Part shown: piece by piece, positions 27,803-41,269 of the stretch
Layout of the letters: each line of letters begins with the position of its first letter
Numbering within the stretch: the first letter of the stretch is position 1
Assembly: GCF_900188205.1 (NCBI RefSeq)
Contig: NZ_FZOH01000001.1
Location: 282,359-346,358, forward strand
Source of the DNA: Geodermatophilus saharensis
GTDB taxonomy: Bacteria; Actinomycetota; Actinomycetes; Mycobacteriales; Geodermatophilaceae
Reading direction: 5' to 3'
Length of the DNA: 64,000 bases
The notes under the pieces: generated by a model
What the model was told of the DNA's origin: nothing
Database searches by the model: none
What the model saw: only the letters and a program-made list of their open reading frames with translations
Translations under genes and position numbers: made by a program

Positions 27803-28488
27803 GCGCTGTCGACCGGCGGGAGACCGTCGTCTTCGACCTCGACGGCACGCTCGTCGCCGGGGACTCCTTCGGCGCCTTCCTCCGCTCCCTGCTGGTGGGC
27901 CACCCCCTGCGGCTGACGGCGGCGCTGCTGACCGCGCCGGTGTGGCTGCCGGCGCTCGGACTCCGTCCGGTGCGCCTGTCCGCGGAGCGCTGGCTCGTGT
28001 GGCTGGCCGCCGTGGGCCTCGACGCCGAGGCCTTCGCCGCGGCCGCCCGTTCCTTCGCCGGGGAGCACGCCGGCACGGCAGGTGGTCGCGCCGCCCTGGC
28101 CGGGGTCGCCCGGCTCCGCGAGCACCTCGACCGTGGCGACCGGGTCGTCGTGGCCACCGCCTGTCCCGTGCCGCTGGCGGTGGAGGTGTGCCGGGTCGTC
28201 GGGCTGGGCGACGTCCAGGTGGTCGCCTCCGACCTGCGCCGCACGCGCTGGGGCCTGCCGGCCCGCACGGTCCCCGCGCGAGGCGAGGGCAAGCTGCAGG
28301 CGCTGCGGGCCGCCGGGGTCCCGCTGCCGGTGGACCACGCCTATTCCGACAGCGCCTCGGACCTGCCGCTGCTGCGTGCCGCCCGCGTCCCGCACGTGGT
28401 GGACCCGACGCCGCGGGACCTGGCCCGACTGCGGCGAGAGCTCGGCGCGGACGTCGACCTGCTGCGGTGGGCCCACCCGCGGGCGTGA
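27799..28488 (+). CDS. HAD-superfamily hydrolase (HAD-IB-like)
   Basis: 229 residues. Motif I FDLDGTLVAGDSFGAF with D13 and D15, a helical cap, VVVATACPVPLAVEV and motif IV YSDSASDLPLL. These resemble HAD-IB phosphatases related to phosphoserine phosphatase. The substrate is unknown. Coupled to tsaE by GTGA. Confidence 0.85.
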   Translation: MSAVDRRETVVFDLDGTLVAGDSFGAFLRSLLVGHPLRLTAALLTAPVWLPALGLRPVRLSAERWLVWLAAVGLDAEAFAAAARSFAGEHAGTAGGRAALAGVARLREHLDRGDRVVVATACPVPLAVEVCRVVGLGDVQVVASDLRRTRWGLPARTVPARGEGKLQALRAAGVPLPVDHAYSDSASDLPLLRAARVPHVVDPTPRDLARLRRELGADVDLLRWAHPRA

Positions 28489-28559
28489 GGGCACGGCCGA
28501 CGGTCGCCCCACCCGCCGGTCCCGAGGCCTGCGCCGGGGCGGCGCCCGACCGGCAGGAC

Positions 28560-28565
28560 TAGCCT
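28560..28565 (+). promoter_or_regulatory. -10 box of GNAT gene (leaderless)
   Basis: TAGCCT lies 7 bases before GTG 28573, within an 84-base gap after the HAD gene; no Shine-Dalgarno. Confidence 0.45.
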
Positions 28566-28572
28566 CGCGGCC

Positions 28573-29079
28573 GTGCTCCGGGTCGAGGTGCTGGCCCTGT
28601 CCGGTCCGGCGTTCAGCGCCCTGGCCGACGGCGACCTGGCGGCGGCGGACGCGGCGAGCCCGGTGCCGCTGCCGCCGGTCTTCGCCGACCCCGACTGGGC
28701 GCCGGTGTGGCGCTTGCGAGCCGCGCAGGCGGCCGCGGACCCGGCGGTGGCCGAGTGGGTGACCGGCGTCGTCTGGGACCCCGACCGGCGGCTGGCCGTC
28801 GGCCGCGCCGGGTTCCACGGCCCGCCCGACGAGCGCGGCACCGTCGAGATCGGCTACGCCGTGCTGCCGGAGCACCGGCGCCGCGGGTACGCGCGGGCCG
28901 CGCTCGCGGCGATGCTCGACCGCGCCCGCGCGGACCCGGCCGTGCGGGTGGTCCGGCTCTCGATCGCCCCGGACAACGTGGCGTCGCTCGCCGTGGCGCG
29001 GCCGTTCGGCTTCGTCGAGGTGGGCCAGGAGGTCGATCCCGACGACGGCCTCGAGATCGTCTACGAGCTGCCGGTCTAA
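28573..29079 (+). CDS. GNAT-family N-acetyltransferase
   Basis: 168 residues. Acetyl-CoA-binding motif A is VEIGYAVLPEHRRRGYARAA, followed by VRLSIAPDNVASLAVARPFG and a C-terminal FVEVGQEVDPDDG. The substrate is unknown. It lies between the tsaE and tsaB parts of the t6A cluster but has its own promoter. Its TAA stop forms part of the tsaB -10 box. Confidence 0.85.
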   Translation: MLRVEVLALSGPAFSALADGDLAAADAASPVPLPPVFADPDWAPVWRLRAAQAAADPAVAEWVTGVVWDPDRRLAVGRAGFHGPPDERGTVEIGYAVLPEHRRRGYARAALAAMLDRARADPAVRVVRLSIAPDNVASLAVARPFGFVEVGQEVDPDDGLEIVYELPV

Positions 29080-29082
29080 CCT
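29077..29082 (+). promoter_or_regulatory. -10 box of tsaB overlapping a stop codon
   Basis: TAACCT includes the TAA stop of the GNAT gene and lies 8 bases before the tsaB GTG at 29091; no Shine-Dalgarno is present. Confidence 0.5.
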
Positions 29083-29090
29083 CGACGGTC

Positions 29091-29729
29091 GTGCTCGTCC
29101 TCGCCCTCGACACCGCGACCCCCACGCTGGTCGCCGGGGTCGCCCGCCGCTCCGCCGCAGGGGACGCCGAGGTCCTCGCCGAGCGCGCCGTCCCCTCGGG
29201 CAACCGGCACGCCGAGCTGCTGGTCCCCACCGTGCGCGAGGTGCTCGCGGCGGCCGGCCTCGCCCTCGCCGACGTCGACGTCGTCGTCGCCGGCCTGGGA
29301 CCCGGGCCGTTCACCGGGCTGCGGGTCGGGGTGGTCACCGCCGCGGCGCTCGCCGACGCGCGCGGCGTCCCGGCGGTCGGCGTCTGCTCGCTGGACGCCG
29401 TCGGCTCGGGAGCGCGCACGGTGGTCACCGACGCCCGGCGCCGGGAGGTGTACTGGGCCGCCTACGACGCCGAGGGCGCGCGGGTGGACGGGCCCGGCGT
29501 CGTCCGTCCCGAGGAGGCAGGCCTCACCGGTCCGCTGGTCGGCGACCCGCGGTTCGCCGAGCGCCTCGGCGCCCCGGTGGAACCGGCCGAGGTGACCACG
29601 GCCGGCCTGCTGCACGCCGCGGCCGGGCCGCTGGCCGACCCCTCCTCCGCCGGGCCGCTCGTGCCGCTCTACCTGCGCCGCCCCGACGCCGTCCCGCCCA
29701 CGTCGTTCAAGCCGGTGACCACCGCGTGA
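29091..29729 (+). CDS. tsaB: tRNA t6A complex protein TsaB
   Basis: 212 residues from GTG 29091 ([16 protein letters not shown]). ASKHA fold with [33 protein letters not shown] and [13 protein letters not shown]. TsaB is the inactive partner of TsaD. The following rimI and tsaD overlap in series, the classical tsaB-rimI-tsaD order. Confidence 0.95.
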   Translation: MLVLALDTATPTLVAGVARRSAAGDAEVLAERAVPSGNRHAELLVPTVREVLAAAGLALADVDVVVAGLGPGPFTGLRVGVVTAAALADARGVPAVGVCSLDAVGSGARTVVTDARRREVYWAAYDAEGARVDGPGVVRPEEAGLTGPLVGDPRFAERLGAPVEPAEVTTAGLLHAAAGPLADPSSAGPLVPLYLRRPDAVPPTSFKPVTTA

Positions 29730-30172
29730 GCGTGCGGCTGCGACCCATGCGGCTGGCCGACCTCGACGCCGTCCTGGCGCTGGAGGAGCAGCTCTTCGCG
29801 CCCGACACCTGGACCCGCGCGATGTACCGCGACGAGCTCGCCCGCACCGACACCCGCCACTACCTCGTCGCGGAGGACGACGGCGTCGTCGTCGGCTACG
29901 CGGGGCTGATCGCCTACGACGACGAGGCGCACGTCGCGACCATCGGCGTCGCCCGCGACCGGCAGGGGGAGGGCATCGGGGCGCTGCTGCTCGACGCCCT
30001 GCTCGCCGAGGCCGACCGCCGCAGTCCGCTCGTGCTGCTCGAGGTCCGCGCCGACAACGAGGTGGCGCAGGGGCTCTACCGGCGGCGCGGGTTCACCGAG
30101 ATCGGCCGGCGCCCGCGCTACTACCAGCCGAGCAACACCGACGCCGTCGTGATGAAGAGGGAACTGCTGTGA
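29726..30172 (+). CDS. rimI: Ribosomal protein S18-alanine N-acetyltransferase
   Basis: 148 residues, GTG start overlapping the tsaB stop. GNAT fold with acetyl-CoA motif [40 protein letters not shown] and [19 protein letters not shown], which is characteristic of RimI. It acetylates N-termini such as that of S18, and possibly others in actinobacteria. Confidence 0.94.
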   Translation: MSVRLRPMRLADLDAVLALEEQLFAPDTWTRAMYRDELARTDTRHYLVAEDDGVVVGYAGLIAYDDEAHVATIGVARDRQGEGIGALLLDALLAEADRRSPLVLLEVRADNEVAQGLYRRRGFTEIGRRPRYYQPSNTDAVVMKRELL

Positions 30173-31203
30173 CCGAGCCGCTGGTGATCGGCTTCGAGAC
30201 CTCCTGCGACGAGACCGGCGTGGGCGTCGTCCGGGGGCACACCCTGCTCGCCGACGCGCTGGCCACCTCCGTCGCCGAGCACGAGCGCTTCGGCGGCGTC
30301 GTGCCGGAGATCGCCTCCCGGGCGCACCTGGAGGCGATGGTCCCGACCGTGCACCGCGCGCTGGCCGAGGCCGGGGTGGCGCCGTCCGACGTCGACGCCG
30401 TCGCCGTCACCGCCGGGCCCGGGCTGACCGGCGCGCTGCTGGTCGGGCTGGCCGCGGCCAAGGCGTACGCGCTGGCGCTGGACAAGCCGCTCTACGGGGT
30501 GAACCACCTCGCCGCGCACGTCGCCGTCGACGAGCTGCAGCACGGCCGGCTCGCCGAGCCGTCGCTGGCGCTGCTGGTCTCCGGTGGGCACAGCTCGCTG
30601 CTCCTGGTGCCCGACCTCGCCCGCGAGGTCACCCCGCTGGGCCGCACGATCGACGACGCCGCCGGCGAGGCCTTCGACAAGGTCGCCCGGGTGCTCGGCA
30701 TGCCCTTCCCCGGCGGCCCGCCGATCGACCGCGCGGCCCGCGAGGGCGACCCGGCCGCCATCGACTTCCCGCGCGGCCTCACCGGCCCCCGCGACGCGCC
30801 CTACGACGTCAGCTTCTCGGGGCTCAAGACCGCCGTCGCGCGCTGGGTCGAGGCCCGCCGCCGGGCCGGGGAGCCGGTGCCGGTGGCCGACGTGGCGGCG
30901 TCGTTCCAGGAGGCGGTGGCCGACGTGCTCACCGCCAAGGCGGTGCGCGCCTGCCGCGACCACGGCGTGGACCACCTCGTGCTCGGCGGGGGAGTGGCGG
31001 CCAACTCGCGGCTGCGGGCGCTGGCCGAGGAGCGCTGCGCCGCGGCCGGGATCGTGCTGCGGGTGCCCAGTCCGAGGCTGTGCACCGACAACGGGGCGAT
31101 GGTCGCCGCGCTCGGCTCGCGGCTGGTCGCCGCCGGCGTCGCGCCGTCGGCGCCCGACCTGGGCGCCGACAGCAGCCTGCCGGTCGAGACGGTGAGCCGC
31201 TGA
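30169..31203 (+). CDS. tsaD: tRNA t6A transferase TsaD
   Basis: 344 residues. Transfers threonylcarbamoyl to A37 of tRNA. N-terminal [16 protein letters not shown]; metal histidines H113 and H117 in [65 protein letters not shown]. Overlaps rimI by 4 bases. A hairpin repeat in reverse orientation follows, between this gene and the convergent methyltransferase. Confidence 0.97.
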   Translation: MTEPLVIGFETSCDETGVGVVRGHTLLADALATSVAEHERFGGVVPEIASRAHLEAMVPTVHRALAEAGVAPSDVDAVAVTAGPGLTGALLVGLAAAKAYALALDKPLYGVNHLAAHVAVDELQHGRLAEPSLALLVSGGHSSLLLVPDLAREVTPLGRTIDDAAGEAFDKVARVLGMPFPGGPPIDRAAREGDPAAIDFPRGLTGPRDAPYDVSFSGLKTAVARWVEARRRAGEPVPVADVAASFQEAVADVLTAKAVRACRDHGVDHLVLGGGVAANSRLRALAEERCAAAGIVLRVPSPRLCTDNGAMVAALGSRLVAAGVAPSAPDLGADSSLPVETVSR

Positions 31204-31217
31204 CCGACGAACAGGAG

Positions 31218-31274
31218 CGGCCCCGTCCAGAGGCTCGCCCCGAGCGTGCGAGGGGTGAGGAGGACGGGGTCCTT
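31218..31274 (-). repeat. Intergenic hairpin repeat, copy 3 (after tsaD)
   Basis: Reverse-oriented relative of copy 1. Plus-strand CCCCGTCCAGAGGCTC is identical to 1053-1068; the other arm (31252-31269) is imperfect, with a short deletion. The minus strand reads AAGGACCCCGTCC and the loop CTCGCACGCTC. It lies between convergent stops, so it may act as a bidirectional terminator. Confidence 0.75.
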
Positions 31275-31276
31275 CC

Positions 31277-32482
31277 TCACCCGCTGACGTCGCACACCAG
31301 TGCGGTGGGGGCACCGGCCACCCGGGTGACGACGACGGTGGCCGTCCCGGCACCCGGGCCGCGCAGCTGCCGGGCGAGGGTCTCCGGCTCGATCGCCGAC
31401 CCGCGCTTCTTCACCACGACCCGGCCCACCCCGCGCGCCCGCAGCAGTGCGCGGAGCTTCTTGAGGTTGAACAGCAGCACCTCCCCGACCCGGTGGGAGG
31501 TGACCCAGGGGGAGTCGGCGGGCGCGCCGGAGGTCAGGTAGGCGATCGTCGGGTCGACCAGCGTCGCGCCGAGGTCGGCGGCCACCAGGGACACCAGGCC
31601 AGAGCGGATGACGGCGGGGTCGGGCTCGTGCAGCCAGCCGCCGACCGGTCCGGTGGCGGCCGGTCCCGGGTCGGCGTCCGCGGTCAGCTCGTGCACCGCG
31701 CCGTCGCGCACGACGGTCGCCCGCCGCCACACCGCCGAGACGCCGCGGCCCCACAGCAGCGCCTCGACGATCGAACCCCGCACCGACACCCACTCGGCCT
31801 CGATCCCCTCGGGCACCCGCCCGTGGTCGAGCCCGGGCGCCACCTTGACCACCGACCGCGGCACCCGCTCGAGCAGCGTCGCCACCGTCGACCACGGCGG
31901 CGACCAGCGGTCGGGGTCGAGCTGCCGGCGCCCGCCGGCCCGCCGGGCGGGGTCGAGGACGGCGGCGCCGCAGCCGGCCACCTCGCCGCCCCGGGCGGCG
32001 TCCACCAGCTCGACGACGTCGCCGGCCACCACCCACACGTCGTCGGCCACGCCGAGCGCCGCCGCGTTGGCGGCGGTCAGCTCCCGGGCCACCGGATCGC
32101 GGTCGACGGCCAGCACCCGCGCCCCGGCCCGGGCCAGCGCGACGGTGTCGGTGCCGGCCGCGCAGCCGAGGTCGGCCGCGGCGTCGGTGCCGTCGGCGAG
32201 CAACCGCGCGGCCCGGCGGGCGGCGAGCTCGGGCCGGCCGGCCTGCTCCAGGGTGTCGGCGGTGAGGAACAGCCGGTCGGCGTCGGTGCCGAACACCGGC
32301 CGGGCCCGCGCCCGCAGCCGGGCCAGCTCCCACGCCGGCCCGGCCAGCTCGGGGCCGACCTCGGCGCGCAGCCGGGCCACGCCGGCGAGGACGTCGACCC
32401 CCTCGGCCAGCAGCGCGGCGGCCCTGGCCGTGGCCGCCGCGCCCTCCGGCGTGCGGAGGCGGGCGAGGGCGTCGTCGGGCAC
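31277..32482 (-). CDS. Class I SAM methyltransferase with THUMP-like domain
   Basis: 401 residues from GTG 32482. The helical N-terminus precedes a Rossmann SAM site, DLGCAAGTDTVALARAGARV, then AVDRDPVARELTAANA and AVLDPARRAGGRR. The C-terminal part (VLLFNLKKLRALLRARGVGR, VVVKKRGSAIEPETLARQL) matches the THUMP-like region of actinobacterial methyltransferases of unknown target, likely RNA. It is divergent from groES. Confidence 0.85.
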   Translation of the reverse strand: MPDDALARLRTPEGAAATARAAALLAEGVDVLAGVARLRAEVGPELAGPAWELARLRARARPVFGTDADRLFLTADTLEQAGRPELAARRAARLLADGTDAAADLGCAAGTDTVALARAGARVLAVDRDPVARELTAANAAALGVADDVWVVAGDVVELVDAARGGEVAGCGAAVLDPARRAGGRRQLDPDRWSPPWSTVATLLERVPRSVVKVAPGLDHGRVPEGIEAEWVSVRGSIVEALLWGRGVSAVWRRATVVRDGAVHELTADADPGPAATGPVGGWLHEPDPAVIRSGLVSLVAADLGATLVDPTIAYLTSGAPADSPWVTSHRVGEVLLFNLKKLRALLRARGVGRVVVKKRGSAIEPETLARQLRGPGAGTATVVVTRVAGAPTALVCDVSG

Positions 32483-32528
32483 CCGGCCAGCCTGCCCCAG
32501 GGCCGGGTCGCCCGGGCGGCGGACCCGG

Positions 32529-32562
32529 TTGAGTGGCTGGCACTCTCGTGGGTAGAGTGCCA
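32529..32562 (+). promoter_or_regulatory. groES promoter with CIRCE/HrcA operator
   Basis: TGGCACTC (32538-32545), 9 bases, GAGTGCCA (32555-32562) is a CIRCE element with perfect 8-base arms. It overlaps TTGAGT (32529-32534) and TAGAGT (32553-32558), spaced 18 bases. HrcA bound here would block polymerase and be released at heat shock. Confidence 0.88.
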
Positions 32563-32664
32563 ATCGACACGGGCAGGCGCCTGACCCCCGCGACGGCAGG
32601 CCCGGCCCCCGTGCCACAGCATGTGAGACCACCAGCCGTCCGATCCCGAAGGGGGCGTCACCCC

Positions 32665-32973
32665 GTGACGACCGCTACCAAGGTCACCATCAAGCCGCTC
32701 GAGGACCGCGTCGTCGTCCAGGCCAACGAGGCCGAGACCACGACCGCCTCCGGCCTGGTCATCCCGGACACCGCCAAGGAGAAGCCGCAGGAGGGCACGG
32801 TCATCGCCGTGGGCCCCGGCCGCATCGACGACAACGGCAACCGCGTCCCGCTCGACGTCAACGTCGGCGACGTCGTCATCTACTCGAAGTACGGCGGCAC
32901 CGAGGTCAAGTACGCCGGCGAGGAGTACCTGGTGCTCTCCGCCCGCGACCTGCTCGCCGTCGTCGAGAAGTAG
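32665..32973 (+). CDS. groES: Co-chaperonin GroES
   Basis: 102 residues from GTG 32665 ([19 protein letters not shown]) with GAAGGGGG upstream. It caps GroEL. The mobile loop [20 protein letters not shown], the roof and [20 protein letters not shown] are typical. The mRNA leader after the CIRCE promoter is about 100 bases. A hairpin repeat starting at the stop codon separates it from groEL. Confidence 0.98.
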   Translation: MTTATKVTIKPLEDRVVVQANEAETTTASGLVIPDTAKEKPQEGTVIAVGPGRIDDNGNRVPLDVNVGDVVIYSKYGGTEVKYAGEEYLVLSARDLLAVVEK

Positions 32974-33043
32974 TCGAAGGACCCCGTCGCCCCCACCGCT
33001 CGCGAGCCCGCGGCGGGGCCCTGCGACGGGGCCGTTCCAGCAC
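32973..33043 (+). repeat. Intergenic hairpin repeat, copy 4 (groES-groEL)
   Basis: Starts with GTCGAAGGACCCCGTC (identical to copy 1) and ends with GGGCCGTTCCAGCAC (identical to copy 1). CCCCGTCGC (32982-32990) pairs with GCGACGGGG (33023-33031); the loop has CTCGCGAGCCC. As it lies inside the groESL operon it could set the groES:groEL ratio or mark an RNA-cleavage site. Confidence 0.8.
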
Positions 33044-33107
33044 GGCACCCGACCGCCCCGGCGACCCGAACACCGGGTCCCGGGGCGGTCGCCGTCTCAC
33101 CCCGTAG

Positions 33108-34772
<1,665 letters not shown>

Positions 34773-34776
34773 TCCA

Positions 34777-34830
34777 GGCCCCCTGCCCCGCACCGCTCGC
34801 ACGCTCGCGGCGGGTCCCTGCAGGGGGGCC
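34777..34830 (+). repeat. Intergenic hairpin repeat, copy 5 (after groEL)
   Basis: GGCCCCCTGC (34777-34786) pairs with GCAGGGGGGCC (34820-34830) with one bulge; the interior contains CTCGCACGCTC. The loop and position, 4 bases after the stop, match the other copies, but the stem sequence differs and the 3' tail is missing. Confidence 0.65.
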
Positions 34831-34878
34831 ACCGGAGCCGTCCCTGTCCCCCCGCTCGTGGGAGGACAGGGGCGGCAC

Positions 34879-34926
34879 ACGACGAGAGGGCCGGTCCAGC
34901 AGCTGCTGGACCGGCCCTCTCGTCGT
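34879..34926. terminator. Perfect 48-bp palindrome between groEL and whiB
   Basis: Bases 34879-34926 form a perfect 24+24 palindrome centred on AGCAGCTGCT. Lying between convergent genes and 13 bases from the whiB stop, it is probably a bidirectional terminator. Confidence 0.8.
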
Positions 34927-34939
34927 CTGCCGGGGGTGG

Positions 34940-35239
34940 CTACACCCCGGCGGCGACGGCGGCGGGCTCCGCGGCGATCAGCCGGGCCCGCTCCTCCTCG
35001 CTCATGCCGCCCCACACGCCGTAGGGCTCGCGGACGGCGAGGGCGTGCTTGAGGCAGGCCTCGACGACGGGGCACTTGCCGCAGACGGCCTTCGCGGCGG
35101 CCTGCCGACGGGCCCGCGCGGGACCGCGCTCGCCGTCCGGGTGGAAGAACAGGGCCGTGCTCTCTCCACGGCAGGCACCGTGGAGCTGCCAGTCCCAGAC
35201 CTCGGCCACGGGCGTCGGCAGTCGGCGGATGTCGGCCAT
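34940..35239 (-). CDS. WhiB-family iron-sulfur regulator (WhiB3/WhiD-like)
   Basis: 99 residues. [4Fe-4S] ligands C23, C53, C56 and C62 and the GVWGG turn (74-78) are intact; TALFFHPDGERG is typical of the WhiB3/WhiD branch. These proteins bind the primary sigma factor and respond to redox or nitric oxide, with roles in sporulation (WhiD) or redox homeostasis (WhiB3). Position next to groEL1 matches whiB3 of Mycobacterium and whiD of Streptomyces. Divergent from a BldM-like gene. Confidence 0.9.
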   Translation of the reverse strand: MADIRRLPTPVAEVWDWQLHGACRGESTALFFHPDGERGPARARRQAAAKAVCGKCPVVEACLKHALAVREPYGVWGGMSEEERARLIAAEPAAVAAGV

Positions 35240-35481
35240 CTGGTCCTCCTCGGCTCAGTGCGAGCCGGAGGGGGCGGTCCGGCTGCACGTGGGCCGGTGC
35301 CCGAGGGTCGGTGGCGTCAAACACGACCGGGATCGGCATTTTCCCGGCTGTCCTCTCCCTCCGCAGGGTGAGCACGGCTGTCCTGCGTCCCCACCGCCGG
35401 TCAAGGTGATCACCGGCCCCGCCGTTACGCGGGTCGAGTGACCCGGGCGACCGCCCGGCCGGGGGAGACGAGGAGCAACGC
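35240..35481. promoter_or_regulatory. Divergent control region, whiB-like / bldM-like
   Basis: 242 non-coding bases. It holds a direct repeat CGGCTGTCCT (35345-35354 and 35375-35384, one every 30 bases), a perfect palindrome GGTGATCACC (35405-35414) and a T-rich patch at about 35336-35343, unusual in this sequence. GGGGGAGACGAGGAG precedes the bldM-like start. Specific promoters could not be assigned with confidence. Confidence 0.4.
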
Positions 35482-36216
35482 GTGATCGACGACAGGATGC
35501 GTGGGCCCGGGCACGGTGCCACGACCGTGTGGGTGTACGACGAGCGCCGCCGGGTCCGCGACGACGTCGCGGCCCGCCTGGTGGCCCTGCCGTTCGTGGG
35601 CCGGGTCGAGGTCGTCGGGGACGCCGTCGCGCTCGTGCAGCGGCTGGCCACCCGGCAGCCCGACGTGCTCCTGGTGGGCACGCAGCGCGCCGTCGACACC
35701 GGCCTGACCGTGGCCACCCAGGTGATCCGGACCCACCCGTCGGTCCCGGTCCTCGTGCTCGGCGCGCCCGACGACGCCGAGACCGTGCGGGCCGCGGTCG
35801 CGGTCGGCGCCCGGGGCTACCTGCGCTGGGACGCCGGCGCCCTGGAGATGGGCCTGGGCCTGTCCCGGGTGGGCCTGCGCGCCGACGGCCGCCCGCCGCA
35901 CCCGGTGAGCGCGCCGGTGCCGCTGGCCTCGGTCGGCGCCCCCGCGCCGGCGTGGGCGACGCCCCTCAACGGCGCCGGGCCGCGCGCCGTGAGCTCGACG
36001 GTCCGCGAGACCGCGCCCCCGGTGGCGCTGTCGATGCGGGAGATGCAGGTCCTCACCGGCATGAGCCAGGGCAAGAGCAACGCCCAGATCGGCCGCGAGC
36101 TCTACCTCTCCGAGGACACCATCAAGACCCACGCCCGCCGGCTGTTCCGCAAGCTCGGCGCCAAGGACCGCGCCGAGGCGGTCGCGACGGGCTTCCGCCG
36201 CGGCATGATGAGCTGA
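35482..36216 (+). CDS. BldM-like atypical response regulator, LuxR-type HTH
   Basis: 244 residues. The receiver domain has a VYDE acidic pair (D20, E21) but lacks the phosphoacceptor: DVLLVGTQRA has G66 where Asp is expected, and the conserved Lys is missing from GYLRWDAG. The HTH (residues about 178-240) reads SMREMQVLTGMSQGKSNAQI, then LYLSEDTIKTHARRLFRKLG, very close to my recollection of Streptomyces BldM. No kinase is adjacent. Position next to whiD-like and guaB matches bldM. Probably controlled by dimerisation, not phosphorylation. Confidence 0.82.
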   Translation: MIDDRMRGPGHGATTVWVYDERRRVRDDVAARLVALPFVGRVEVVGDAVALVQRLATRQPDVLLVGTQRAVDTGLTVATQVIRTHPSVPVLVLGAPDDAETVRAAVAVGARGYLRWDAGALEMGLGLSRVGLRADGRPPHPVSAPVPLASVGAPAPAWATPLNGAGPRAVSSTVRETAPPVALSMREMQVLTGMSQGKSNAQIGRELYLSEDTIKTHARRLFRKLGAKDRAEAVATGFRRGMMS

Positions 36217-36227
36217 CCGGGACGAGA

Positions 36228-36274
36228 ACGCAGCGAGGGGCCCCTCCGCACACCGGAGGGGCCCCTCGCTGCGT
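36228..36274. terminator. Hairpin after bldM-like gene
   Basis: A perfect 21-bp stem (36228-36248 with 36254-36274) closes a CACAC loop. It lies between convergent genes 11 bases from each stop, so it is probably bidirectional. Confidence 0.85.
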
Positions 36275-36284
36275 CCCGGCAGGT

Positions 36285-38389
<2,105 letters not shown>

Positions 38390-38391
38390 CC

Positions 38392-39527
38392 ATGCCCGCC
38401 CGCGACACCGTCGAGATCGGCATGAACCGGTTCGCCCGCCGGGGCTACGACCTCGACGAGATCTCGATCGTGCCCTCCCGCCGCACCCGCGACGTCGACG
38501 ACGTCTCCACGGCCTGGCAGATCGACGCCTTCCGCTTCGAGATCCCGCTGGTCACCAGCCCGAGCGACGCCGTCGTCAGCCCGGCGACGGCGATCGCCGT
38601 CGGCCAGGCCGGCGGCCTCGGCGTGCTCAACGCCGAGGGGCTGTGGACCCGCTACGACGACCCGCTGCCGGTGTACCGGCAGCTGCGCGACGCCGCCGCC
38701 GAGGCGCCGCCGCCGGTGTCGCTGCTGCAGCAGGTCTACGCCGAGCCGGTCAAGCCCGACCTGGTCAGCGCCCGGGTCAAGGAGATGCGCGACGCCGGGG
38801 TGACCACCGCGGTGCGGGTCTCGCCGCAGCACACCGAGCAGCTGGCCCCCACCGTGCTCGCCGCCGGGGTCGACCTGCTGGTCATCCAGGGCACCATCGT
38901 CTCGGCCGAGCACGTGACCACCCAGGGCGCGGCGCTCAACCTCAAGTCGTTCATCGCCGACCTCGACGTCCCGGTGATCGTGGGTGGGGCGGCGAACTAC
39001 ACGACGGCGCTGCACCTCATGCGCACCGGCGCGGCCGGCGTGATCGTCGGCGTGGGCGCCGACAGCTTCTCCACCGGCGACGCCGTCATGGGCATCCGGG
39101 TGCCGCTGGCCAGCGCCATCGCCGACGCCGCGGCCGCCCGCCGCGACTACCTCGACGAGACCGGCGGCCGGTACGTGCACGTCATCGCCAACGGCCGGAT
39201 CGAGACCAGCGGCGCGATCGCTCGGGCGCTGGCCTGCGGCGCCGACGCCGTGCAGCTCGGCGAGCCGCTGCGCGCGGCCCGTGAGGCCCCGGCCGCCGGC
39301 GTGTGGTGGGACTCCGTCGCCGCCCACCCGCGGCTGCCCCGCGGCGGCACCTCGGCGCCGGTGCCGGCCCGCGGGTCGCTGGAGCAGCTGCTGCTGGGGC
39401 CGGCCGAGACCGCCGACGGCCGCACCAACCTGTTCGGCGCGCTGCGCCGCACGATGGCCAAGACCGGCTACCGCGACCTGAAGGAGTTCCAGCGCGTGGA
39501 CCTCGTCATCGGGGGTCGTGCCGACTG

Positions 39528-39528
<1 letters not shown>
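38392..39528 (+). CDS. guaB3: GuaB3 family IMPDH-like protein
   Basis: 378 residues. TIM barrel without CBS domains: [58 protein letters not shown]. Where IMPDH has GPGSICTTR this protein has GADSFSTGD, so the catalytic Cys is Ser (S227). GuaB3 is widespread beside guaB in actinobacteria; its reaction is less certain than IMPDH. The last base of its stop is the first base of the guaA ATG. Confidence 0.92.
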
Positions 39529-41090
<1,562 letters not shown>

Positions 41091-41151
41091 CGGCCCCGGG
41101 CCGCTGCCCTCCTCGCGTCGCCCGCCGGACACGACGCGTCACGCCACGCCC

Positions 41152-41167
41152 TGTGGTGCACGTCACA
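41152..41167 (+). promoter_or_regulatory. Candidate CRP/GlxR-type site
   Basis: TGTGGTGCACGTCACA has the TGTG-N8-CACA spacing of actinobacterial CRP/GlxR operators (consensus TGTGA-N6-TCACA) with one mismatch. It lies 102 bases before the secreted sugar-dehydrogenase gene, a plausible carbon-regulated target. Confidence 0.4.
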
Positions 41168-41269
41168 TCGCGGACGGCGTGTCGCCGACCCCCACAGCCG
41201 TCGCACCTCCCGACCTAGCGTCCCGGCACCCGGGCCCACGAGCGGGCCCGGAGGGACACGGGGGTCGCC

